The notes under the pieces were generated by a model, which made no database searches, had not been told where the DNA came from, and saw only the letters and a list, made by a program, of their open reading frames with translations. Made by a program: the position numbers and the translations under genes. From NCBI GenBank assembly GCA_009760855.2, contig WPIO01000068.1, positions 835,001 through 899,000 of the forward strand: 64,000 bases of DNA, read 5' to 3'. Below are positions 1-10,900 of the stretch, piece after piece (position 1 is the stretch's first letter; each line of letters starts with the position of its first letter). This DNA comes from Cristatella mucedo. Taxonomy: Eukaryota > Bryozoa > Phylactolaemata > Cristatellidae.

Positions 1-2400
1 CCAGGTCCGCTCATTTCTTGACTGCCTGGAGAATTTTGGTTTGGTCCTGCACGTTAATCATACCACCCACGTCGGTGGACATATTCTAGATCTCGCGATC
101 ACTAAGGATGTCCTCCCCACTGACCTTATGGTGTTCCCACTGACCCTCTCAGCGCATTGTTTGGTCTCGCTCACTGTTCCTGTTCCCTTTTACATACAGG
201 GTAATGTCGAACTTGTCCAAGTGACGTAACTTACAAATAATTGACATAGACAAGGTTTTGAAATATGTTTTCGGTGCTGGTCTTCTTGACCTGCATTGAG
301 ACTCAATCAGCAGCCTCGATACTCTCACTGATGTAGTGAGCATGACACTCATGAGTGTTCTTGACAAGCATGCTCCCGTTCATTCTAACCGTGCACAAAG
401 TCTTGGAGGCTCCTTTCAATTTACAAAAAGCTTCAAAAGATGCGCCGTGTTAAGCGCAGGCTTGAACGTTGTTTCAAGAAATCTGGGTCTGATGCAGATC
501 TAGTCAATTTCAAAGACTTCCTTTGAGTGTACCCCCGGAAGCTTAAAAAAGCCAGGGCTTTTCACTCGAAAGCTGAATTTCTGCCAGTCGGACCCCAAAC
601 AAATTTATAAGACAGTAAACCATTTACAAGCTAATGCTGCGAGGATTTACTCCCTAGATATTAAAGGTTTAGCTCAAAGTTTTCAGCTTTCTTTACTGAA
701 AATTGTGCCCATTCGTGCCTCCGTAAAGCCGCCTCCGACTAAAGTAATTGCAGTGTCACAACTTGTGACCTTCCTTGAAAGGTTTTCCGAGGTTTTTGCA
801 TGCAATGTCGCTACCTTAATAATGTCTAGCAAAAAGAGCTCGTCTCCTGAAGACCCTATATCATCATCTGTGTGGTTTTTACTGGCAGAACAACTTAGTC
901 CTGCCATAACCGATATTGCAATGCTTCTTTGGAAAAAGGGGTCGTCCCTAAATCCTTTAACTCGGCAATCGTTGGACCCATACTTAAAAAGGATGGATTA
1001 GATTCAGTGGTCCTTGCTAACTATCGCCCAGTTTCCCTTTTTCCTTTCTCAAAGAAATTATTGCTAAGCAGCTGGTCGAACATATTGAAAAGAATGAAAT
1101 TTCCAAAAAAAATTTTAATCAAGATTCAAGAGGCAGCACTCCACTGAAACTGCTCTCCTCCGTGTTAACAATGACATTCTACGTGGCAACGACGACGGCA
1201 ATGTCACTGCCCTAGCTCTGCTAGATCTGTCTGCTGCCTTCGACACCATTGATCACGATGTCCCGCTTGAACGATTGAGAACAAGATCGGTCTGGCAGAC
1301 GAAGCACTGGCGTGGTTTAAATCGTTCTTGTCTGGTCGTGTTCAATCTGTGTCGTGTGGGGGTCAGGTCTCACTCATGAGAAGGGTCACCTGTGGAGTCC
1401 CTCAAGGGTCTGTACTTGGTCCCTTGCTTTTCTCCATTTATACGCAACCTCTGGGAAAAGTTATTAAGGCCAATTTAATAGGATATCACTTTTATGATGA
1501 CAATACTCAGCTGTATTTGTCATTCAAACCGTTGGAATCTGCTGTAGCGACTGAGAAATTGAATACTTGCCTTGCCGACGTTCAATCCTGGATATCGGAA
1601 AACTTCTTAAAATTAAATGACAATAAAACCGAACTGCTGCTCATAGGACACCCTAAGCATGTGGCTGCATTAAAAGGCTTTGCTTTTCTAATAGGTGATG
1701 CCGTTGTGCGACCATCATCACGCGCTCGAAATTTACGTATCGTTTTTGAGAGCTGCCTCAATTGTAAAAGCGTCATTCAGAAGATTGCTTCTACTGCTAG
1801 TCATCACATTCAATCCTTATCCAAGATTAAGAGCTGTCTTCTGAAGTGGCTTGCAAGAAATTTAACTAGCTCCATAGCTATCTCTCGTCTTGATTATTCA
1901 CAATTATTGACAATTCCCTTTAGGCTGGGCTACCAAATAAAGCAACCAGGCCACTATAGCTGACTATTAATATGGCTGCGAGGCTAGTCTTCAAGTCCCA
2001 GAGGTTTTATCATGCGTCTCCTTTGCTAAAAGAGCTAAAATGGTTAAAGATTGAGCAACAGATACAGAGCAAAGTTCTTACTCCTTACGCTGACCCACAA
2101 GGCCAGCCACGGCTTGGTGCCTTCGTACCTAGCTGAAACTGCTGCGCCAGTTTCAGCCTCTTCACGCCCTCAGATCCTGTGTGGACAATAAATTTGCTGT
2201 TCCATTCCTCCGCTTAAAGACCGTGGGCGACAGAAGCTTTAGCTCTGCAGGTCCTAGACTGTGGAATTCGCTTCCACAATTCTTACGCAACGACAACTAC
2301 TCTTCTGCTGCCGACTATGGCTCATCCTTTTCAGCGGCTATTTCATGGCTTCAGCAAATCAGCTATCATGGCTGCAGTGACTGAGCTATTATGGCTGCAG
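1..2400 (+). mobile_element. LINE A copy, EN remnant to 3' part of ORF2
   Basis: Broken frames carry, in order, the end of an endonuclease (FLDCLENFGLVLHVNHTTHV), RT finger NYRPVS (about 1020), motif A LLDLSAAFDTIDH (about 1220), motif B GVPQGSVLGP, a damaged motif C (YDDN instead of YADD), and the C-terminal LRLKTVGDRSFSSAGPRLWN. It enters from the left window edge. Confidence 0.88.
1328..1963 (+). pseudogene. LINE A reverse transcriptase fragment
   Basis: 211 open codons from RT motif B (GVPQGSVLGPLLFSIYTQPL) through motif C and the thumb. The catalytic YADD has become YDDN, so it is inactive. Confidence 0.85.
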
Positions 2401-2625
2401 TGACTGCACCTGAGCATTTCCACATTCACCCTACGCACTCACTAAAGAATCTAGAAGCTGCTCACTTTTTGCAACGAGTGTAGTAGAACAATTGTGGCCG
2501 AACAAACGGATACAGTCTCCAATTCGACTGCCCGTGCTTCAGTTTAACAAAGGCTCGTTCAACAGCACTTCCAGTATCCCTCTGTAATTTAATCTGCAGT
2601 TGATCAGCAGATGACATTTATAAAG
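2380..2625. repeat. Unclassified dispersed repeat, copy 1
   Basis: Shares a diverged but colinear string of motifs with 3990-4245, e.g. CCGAACAAACRGATA, CTTCAGYTTAA and TTCAACAGCAC. It starts right after a LINE A fragment; TGGCTGCAGTGACTG occurs near its start. Confidence 0.55.
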
Positions 2626-2796
2626 GTGATGCTACGGTGCTAGATTTACGCATTCTTATGAAAGTCTGTAAAAAAATTTGCTTTTCCAATGTCTTCCCAT
2701 ATTACATGGCTCGTTGGTCTATATTGGATTTTCATACAGTAAGACCAGTCTCGTGACTTTGTGCTTCTTTTCCACGTTGCGAGCGTTTCGGTATAC

Positions 2797-2885
<89 letters not shown>

Positions 2886-2962
2886 TATATTTATTTATAT
2901 ATTTATTTATATTTATTTGTTTTTTTATTTATTTATAATTATATTTATATTTATATTTATAT
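2797..2962. repeat. (TA)n then (TTTA)n microsatellite
   Basis: About 28 TA units pass into TTTA/TATTTA repeats. Open frames over it are low-complexity artefacts. Confidence 0.95.
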
Positions 2963-3989
2963 GTACACGTATACCGACTTTGTGTGTTTTTACGTGTATT
3001 ACTACCTGAACGTATTTCAGACATTTCATGCTGCAAAAAGATGTGTTTCAGATCTAAATTAACAGTTAAAGAGGGTTGGCAAGACGTTTAGAAAACAGCA
3101 GCATTAATAGCATCCATTCTATGCAAATAATTGCTGCACATTATGTCTGCCTGAATTTCCAAGAGTTTAACACTTATGAAGCCATTTCTTTGCCTCCGTT
3201 AGAGCTCTCGACGGGGCGGATGCCTTAAAACCCTAAGAGAAATTAATGAATGCAAGTGTTGATTTCTCTCGAATGTCACATCTGTTTCCGAAATGAGACG
3301 CCAACTTTAGGTGATGGCGACGAAGTCACGCTAACTAATGCTAAGGAAACAACAAGTAATCGGATCAAGTAATGAGAAATGAAAGCAAAGGTAATCTGAT
3401 CGAGCAGCTTCATTCAAATAGCAACTGTAGAGCATTAACGGCTTTGAAACCACTTGCCGAATTCTTGCTATATGAATTCACGCTCCAGTTCTCAAGCCAG
3501 AATAGCTCGTGCAGTGTGCGACTAAGATGGCAATTTATTTATCAGTCCTTTTTCGCTCAGCAGCTCCGCTTATTACTGCTGCTATTTAACAGTGGCCAAA
3601 TGCCTCAAAGTGGCGTTGTGATATCTTATTGCGAATCGTATAATCTACTGACGGGCTCATTACCGACATTATCATTTCAGTCTTTCTTTTGGCAGAAGCT
3701 CTCTTTCTCTCACTGCTTGGCTGAGAGTGGTTCAAACCTAGCACCTCACCAAAATGTTCTCCCTGCCTTTTAAGGTGAGAAAATCACTCCCAGAGGGCAT
3801 TTGAAATTTAGCGATAACGCACCTGCTTTTAGACTATGCTTCTTAGCTTATGGATCTTTTTACACAGAAAATCTATTGACTTGCAGTGCACACGGTTAAC
3901 TGCTCAGCGAACATCAGAACCGTGCGTGACTATTTTCCAGTAGGAGTAAGCATTGAGAAATGAAGGAGATGCAATGTCACGGTGACAGC
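2963..3989. other. No gene recognised
   Basis: Contains one plus-strand open frame (3372-3773, 133 codons) with no recognisable motif and no support from splice sites. Nothing else seen. Confidence 0.4.
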
Positions 3990-4245
3990 GACTCAGCTGG
4001 TATGGCTGCAGCAACTTAGCTGGCATGGCTGCAGCGATTGCACTGCAATTTGCGCTTTTACCCTGCCTGTGAATGTGGAAGTGGCTCGCGTATTACAATC
4101 AATGTAGTTGAATAGGGCCCGAACAAACAGATATATTCTGCAGCGGGACTACCCTCACTTCAGCTTAAGGCAGGCTTGTTCAACAGCACCACAGTTAAGC
4201 TTACAGTTTAATTTTCAGTTCATCAAAAGACCACATTTATAACTC
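3990..4245. repeat. Unclassified dispersed repeat, copy 2
   Basis: Counterpart of 2380-2625 in the same orientation. No reading frame, terminal repeats or target duplication recognised. Confidence 0.55.
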
Positions 4246-4400
4246 ATATCCTAGAACAACATGTACGATAAATAGCTAGCCGTCCATTCTTTAGCAAGGC
4301 GGACGGTTACAAAATTCTTGGACGGAATCCATCGGATACCTCTGACACTGATGCATTTCCCCCAGTAGGCTGCTGCCTATTGCCGAAAAAATGGCGGTTG

Positions 4401-4988
4401 CTAAGTCGGTGGTGGCATCCTCGAATACAAGCTGGCTGGCAAAATCTGCCCTGTACGAAACGCTCCGATTACTCCAGTAGGCAAAGACGGAGGCGGGATT
4501 GTTGGATTGAAGACTACACGATTATTAGTCCACCAAGTCGGAGGCGGGTTTGTGGGATTGAACCCGACAGGATTGCTAGTCGGCCAACCCGGAGGCAGAA
4601 CCGTGGGATTGAAGCCAGCAAGCAATTCGGCACTCCAAGTTGTCTGCATTTGGCCGTGTCCGTGCTGTAAGTACGCGTTCTGAAAAGCACCTGGCTGAGA
4701 AACCAAGTTGCTTAGAAATCGTGCGTCAATTGCTGCCGAGTTTTGTGGTCTGTAATGAGGTATTGACCCCAGCCCGTTCTGAACTGCAGCGTTCGGCACT
4801 GTCAGCTGCATATTCTGTGAAGCACCACTATAAAGAGCCGTCAATGTTATGCCCTGAGAACTGCCATCCAGACCTGGCTGTGGCGGCTTCGAATTATCAG
4901 AGCCAAGCGGCGTCAAATGGCTCTCGCTGGTCGGAGGTTTCTTCTTTGCCGTCACACTTTCGTCGTTCGCTTGGTCTCTTTTTACATC
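4401..4988 (-). CDS. CCNK: Cyclin K terminal exon, proline-rich repeat tail
   Basis: An open frame of 195 codons starts after an acceptor at TTTTAAAACAG and ends in TAG at 4403-4401. It begins DVKRDQANDESVTAKKKPP, which is basic and possibly a nuclear signal. It continues with Gln/Asn/Ser/Pro-rich sequence and then about three units of a 17-residue repeat beginning FNPT and containing PPP or LPP (near 4450-4620). Vertebrate cyclin Ks also end in a long proline-rich tail. Assignment to the cyclin gene rests on strand, position and phase, not on sequence identity. Confidence 0.62.
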   Translation of the reverse strand, partial: DVKRDQANDESVTAKKKPPTSESHLTPLGSDNSKPPQPGLDGSSQGITLTALYSGASQNMQLTVPNAAVQNGLGSIPHYRPQNSAAIDARFLSNLVSQPGAFQNAYLQHGHGQMQTTWSAELLAGFNPTVLPPGWPTSNPVGFNPTNPPPTWWTNNRVVFNPTIPPPSLPTGVIGAFRTGQILPASLYSRMPPPT

Positions 4989-7900
4989 CTGTTTTAAAAT
5001 AAGTTTAAATTTTGCCATTCAGTAAAGCTCTGTGCCAATTGCCCTAGTTCACAAACGAGATTAAAATAAGAAGCTATTTCCTTACTCGCTTTGAGAGCTG
5101 AATGGTTTCCGACTCTCTGCAAACTGACGGTGATGTTTCCGAAACAGAAACTACAGAGAAATTTCGTTAAATGCATGACCTCGCGAATGCGCTGCACACT
5201 ATCTCGGTTGCACGATCTGACCAAGCTGCAGACCACTTGAGGGTGTAATCACAAATGCGATGTTCACGTAAATAAAACCTGCCGGGCTGGTACTCGCTAA
5301 AGTCAAAAACACCAGCTGCACATCAGGACTGATCAGTCGCCAGAATCGTATCTCCCGAATTACCCGATTAATATTCTATCCTCACAGCTTAGCCTCGTCG
5401 CTCAAATACCTCTCACGTTGAGTCGCATTTGCAGCTCCTAGGACTCCCCATATTTTACGACGCAAGAAGCAAAAAAAGGTTTACTTTAAATCGATCGCTA
5501 CCTAAGTTGTACAATTAAAGAGACTGAATAAATGATCGTGCGTACACATGCAAGATTTCTATTGAAACTAAATTGTAAATATCTATGGCATTATGCAAAT
5601 ACACGTTCTCTTCAGATTGTCCTAACAGATTTGCGTTTTTCTGGTGTTTTCACATATCCTGTTGCTCCTTACTCTGTTAAAGATGGTTATTAACCTGTAT
5701 GACCAGTCTCAAGCAACTGAGCTTACTTACCACGTAGCGATTTTAAGCTCAATTCAAGCATGTACATCCTGCGAAGCAATAACCGAAGATCTCCAGTCAG
5801 TTCAGATTGGAGTTACTGAAATTCAGGTTTACTCCATCCGGCACATTAGAACGGCTAATCTCTTGGCAGGAGAGCATTTGTAGTAAACTAAACTAACCAC
5901 GATATAATGACTGTCAAGCGGCATCTCAAACGTTATCAACCTTTTTGTTGAGTCCAATGAAGTAACATCAGCCCATCGGCACTCTAACCATCCTCTTCTC
6001 TACTAGACGGTCGTATGTGGTTTTCGCTTCATGCAAGCAGTGTTATTTAGAAGTTGACGGGAAGGCATTAACTCGCCGGGAAATCAACAGAAATAAGCAA
6101 TCTAACGGCGGAGTGCTGATGCCCATACCTCCGCACTTCTTCCTGTCGACAGTACAATATATGTTTTCTGAGGCTGGTGCTCGTGAAGGTGTTGTAAGAG
6201 TTTATTATCTGTTTGCCTATATCTGAAAATAATGGTTGTCATAAGTCAAAGTTGAAATGTATACCATTGCAGCTAGCATAGCAGGTTTAGCCATACTTAC
6301 AGCTTTTTATGCTAAGCATTCAAGTTAAGGATGAGTCGTGAGTTCAATTCATCTACTACGACATGCCTAGCAGCAGATATCCGAAGGCTTGCTGCGTCAG
6401 ATGTACGCGGCCATTTTGACGGTTAATGTAGCTGTAAGTTTAATTTCTAAAAGGTTGTGGCGGAAACTACTGCTCTGAGCAGCAGGCTTGCTGCCCAGAA
6501 GTGTATTTCGATGCTCCAGGTTCTCGCCCCTACATCGATGACGGGCATCGACGACGCACTCAGCTTGACACCCTTTTCATCTGACTAGTTGGGTCTGCTG
6601 TACCACAACAGCAGACTACTCCGGAAAGCCATTGAGTCAAGAACAGCAGACTCACTTGCACCAGCTGCTTCCCGGCCAGCCTACTGGCCGTGTGGTCCGG
6701 TTCTGTGGTTCCGTAATAAACGGCATATGCCTGAGCCATCTTTGTCTGTGCGCGACTGCTCCCATAACAAGTTTAACCCATGTTTAGTAACAATTTTAAA
6801 AATATGGTTAGCCTTCTCTGGAAGCCGGCACTGCTGTAAACGTGCTGAGCGAAGGTACCTCCTACTAGTAGTATTACCAAAGACGTGGTTATAACACGGA
6901 TGGAGAATCTAGACGTCGTCCGAAAGACATTTGGGCTTAATGTCGGCCAATCTCTGCCAGAGCTCAAGGAAGTTGATGGTCAGATCATAAAGCCTGCAAA
7001 GAAGCCAGAGAAGACACCTGTGTCTCCAGTTAGCAGAACAATCGCGAACCATAATCAACATTCACTTAAATTTTACGGTTGGGGGTCGTCACAACATAGC
7101 ACTCACTTGTAGGTCACTTCATTCTTTGCTCCAGCCTACCATCTGTTATGCTTCCTAACCAGGCCAAGCAGCGTACCACCAGCTTTTCTGAATCTAATCG
7201 CTAGTCTAATCGAATCCTTTACCTACTACGTACCTCAAATCCTTTGAAGAATGGGCCATGAGCTTTCGTATGCTCACAAAGAATGGAACTCACTCCCAAC
7301 CTGCGTCTATTCATCACAGCATTCAATGGGTCCGTGTTATTAGTCTTTTTTTGTTTATGCATGCTGACACTGTGCATGCTGCCACTAACCTCATTTGCAT
7401 GTTGACCCTGTGCATGTCATCTCTAACCATTGTATGCATGTTGCCATTGAGCCTGCAACATCTAACCATTCGATCATGCTTCCTTTGCAGCAAATGAAAA
7501 GTACCTATAAAGAGACCGAGTGATGTCTGGGTGCTATAATAAATGTATTATTATATTTATTTGTTATTTATTGTTATTATTATTTTTAGCAATGATTCTA
7601 GCCGGTTCTGCAGGAGCTGTAGGTGCTTCAATGCTTATTTTAGCTAATAAACTCGTCATTTAATTCATCTGCCCCACAAACGTGCAGATAGTGTTAACAT
7701 ACTTTCCGTTTTAAAATCCCCAAATCTGCAAGATCTAAGAGGATGCTTTTCTGAAGAACTTTAGTTTGTATTCACCGTTAGGCAGTTGAAAGTACTTCTG
7801 TTTCAGTCAAATTTTATTTCGCCCTCGTAAGCTTGTCGTTTTGATTCTTTTGGCTCATGCTCACCTCTTTTATGATTTAGTGACTATTACTGACCAGATT

Positions 7901-10900
7901 TTCCGCTAACCAGTGGTCCATATGTTTTTTTTCGCTTGGCTGTTTTAGCATGACAAATAAGCGCTTTTGCACGTCCGCCAAATCATTAGATGACCACGTC
8001 GCTAGCCCTTGATTGTAATTTTCTTGCAATCACAATATATTCAGATTTACTAATCACTTACGTGATGATATAGTTCATTTAGGGCCCTGTGCTAAAAATC
8101 ATTATTCACTAATTAATCACTATTCTTGCAATCACAATATATTCAGATTTACTAATCACTTACGTGATGATATAGTTCATTTAGGGCCCTGTGCTAAAAA
8201 TCATTATTCACTAATTAATCACTATTCTTGCAATCACAATATATTCAGATTTACTAATCACTTACGTGATGATATAGTTCATTTAGGGCCCTGTGCTAAA
8301 AATCATTATTCACTAATTATTCACTATTATTAAATTTGATCAAAACTTTCTCTTAAATGTTTAACTATCTCCCATATTGTTTGCAGAATAAAAAAAAAAG
8401 ATAAAGGTTAGCTAATTTTACAGAGTCATTCGTATAGCAGCAGATGGGCCTTAAAGGCTATCACCACTTCTTGAAGTATGCAGTAAAACAACATGCTCAG
8501 TCAGGCTCGAGCCCACGACCTCGTTTGTGAAAAGCAAGCACCTTACCCGTGGGTTAGAAACCGTATTAATGACAAATAAATACGTTTCGAGGTAAAATCT
8601 TAGGCTTCACAGTCTGGCAAGTGCTGACTGGTCATCTGTTTTACGCCAACTAACACATTAAAATTTCGTCAGTGTAAGCATCTGAGCGCTTGCTGGTTAT
8701 TCGACCAACCACCCGTAGCCATGGGGTAGCCTAATGACTAAGAAAAGACGCACCTGAACCCTCTATCTGAGGTGGATTGGCTGCTTATGGTACTCTGCTT
8801 ACCTTTTACTGCCTCTACGGCCAGGCCTTCCACGTAAATCTTCCACCAATCCTTGCTGTCTTTGCAGGTCGTGACCTTGTATTTTGTCGTGCAGCAAGCT
8901 AAATCAAGCGTTGCTATGGCCACGATCTCAGGCTCCCATTCCAGGCAGAGCGTTGTGCAGAGGCTGCGCCAAAGTAGCAGTAGGAGCGGTGAGCAAGGAA
9001 TCGGCGCGTTCTGAAAGCCAGCAAGTGCAGGCAGCCCGGGCAGCGAGCCGAACGATAAAGTGATTAGCCAATCGGTACAGACCTGTCGTTGCAGAATCCC
9101 CATGCCTGCTGAATGATCCTCTCCTTCTGCTTTGTGTCGGCTGCAATGGGGATGCAAGATATTTGGATGTTCGGCGTGTACTTTCTTATTCATATAACCA
9201 GGTTATTGATAAACCTATACCGCAGGTAGAATTCTCTCAACTCTCATGCTGCATTTATTGATGACATCACCACAAAGAATGGCAAACACGTTCTTAAACT
9301 GAAGATGCAAGTAATCTCTTTTATTCCCCTTATCATCCAGGAAGCACTAACTCCTGATGTCAGCATTCTGGTCCTACTTACACCTTCCTATTTTATGCAC
9401 CCCGTATTCCAATTTAGGTCGCCACACCAATATATCAGTCAGAATAGTAGGCATGAGAGACACGTACTTTTTTCCGATTACCATCTACGGTGAGCTAGCC
9501 TATAGCTCATGCCTTACCCAGATGCTTGGCTAAGCTACGCAGAAGCAGGGTTTCACGGCAGTTGCGTTAAACATATGCTTGCCCTAGTAGGTATTTCCGA
9601 TTGCTAGGTACTTTCCGATTGCACGCAAATGCTCGCATGTTAAACTGCTAATAAAAGCTACTGCAACGACAAGACCACATCACCCAAAGAGCTAAATGAA
9701 ACATCACAAACTAAGTCTATCTAGGACTGTAAGGCTGATCTCATAAGCTGTCAACCTTAATTCTTACCGGCGAGTGCTTTGCCATACTCCAGGATGTATG
9801 TGTATGGATGTTGTACTTCAAATTCAAAACATATTGCTTGCAGTAGTACGCGTTCAGTAGCAAGAAGCTCCTTCTGAAAGAAACGGTGTTTACGAGTTAT
9901 CTATCCATCAAAAAACGGAGGCTGGAGATGAGACATTCGTCTATTGATAATAAGAGTATTAACTTACAAATTCTCTAATGCTTGAGCGTCGCATTAAAAA
10001 ACGAGTGCAATTAAACATATAATTGCATACGAATTTCTTTGTATGATCGAAGCTAAACCGCAGGTGCGTAGCCACACCTAGGCCAGGCTAGGCACCTAAA
10101 TTTGCCTGTGCCAGCACGGCAGGCCTAGGCTCTTAACCGCATTGGCGGGTCCGGGCTTAGGTTAATTTTGAGAGCTAGCTGCAAGAAAAGACTGAGAGAA
10201 CTGAGTTGAACCCAGGCTAGGTTCCGTTTGCTGGGACAGGACGGCTGTAATGTGGTAATGGTCACCGGCTAGGCCGGGGTCTGACCTACGGCATACTTGT
10301 ATAGGACCTTCCCCTGTAGACTTGTCTAGTTTCCCGGTTGTTGTTGTTGTTGGCGCATGCGATATTATAAAGAGGTCTAACCTGACTGCCGATCGTCTTG
10401 CCCTAGCTCAGCTGCAAGGCGAGTGGCGGCGTGGCCAGAGTACGTCGGCGCTTGTAAGGAAATAGCTTCTGACCCCTGGAACGCAGCTACAGAGTGTCTA
10501 TCCAGGAACTTCACATAAGCCACTAAACGCGAGCCCACGAGATGAACCAATTGATCCCGGTCATATAGGTGAGCTACTTGACCTCAATCTTTAAAGGCGA
10601 GCATCTTGAAGCTTTAGGAAGCCCGGTGCCTTTGTTACTCCAATAGCAAGTGGGACTAGGGAGTAGGACTAATCGCCCAGACTCTTGTTTTCATGACTCC
10701 GATGCCGTGTGATTAGGATTTAATTACTCAAGTTCTTGCCAGGTTGTATCAGATATGTTCAGTGTTTTAATTCAGTGTTAAGTTTTCCAACGTTTTGGTG
10801 GGTATTTTCTCGAAGTATGTGTTTCCATCGGGAAGTTTTGAGTACAATCAAAAGGCGCTCGCTTGTGTCCAGCTAAAAACTAATTGATGTGAGTCTGAAA

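Noticed and set aside
8021-8331. CRISPR-like array
   Set aside because: The 102-bp units are contiguous with no spacers, in an animal genome.
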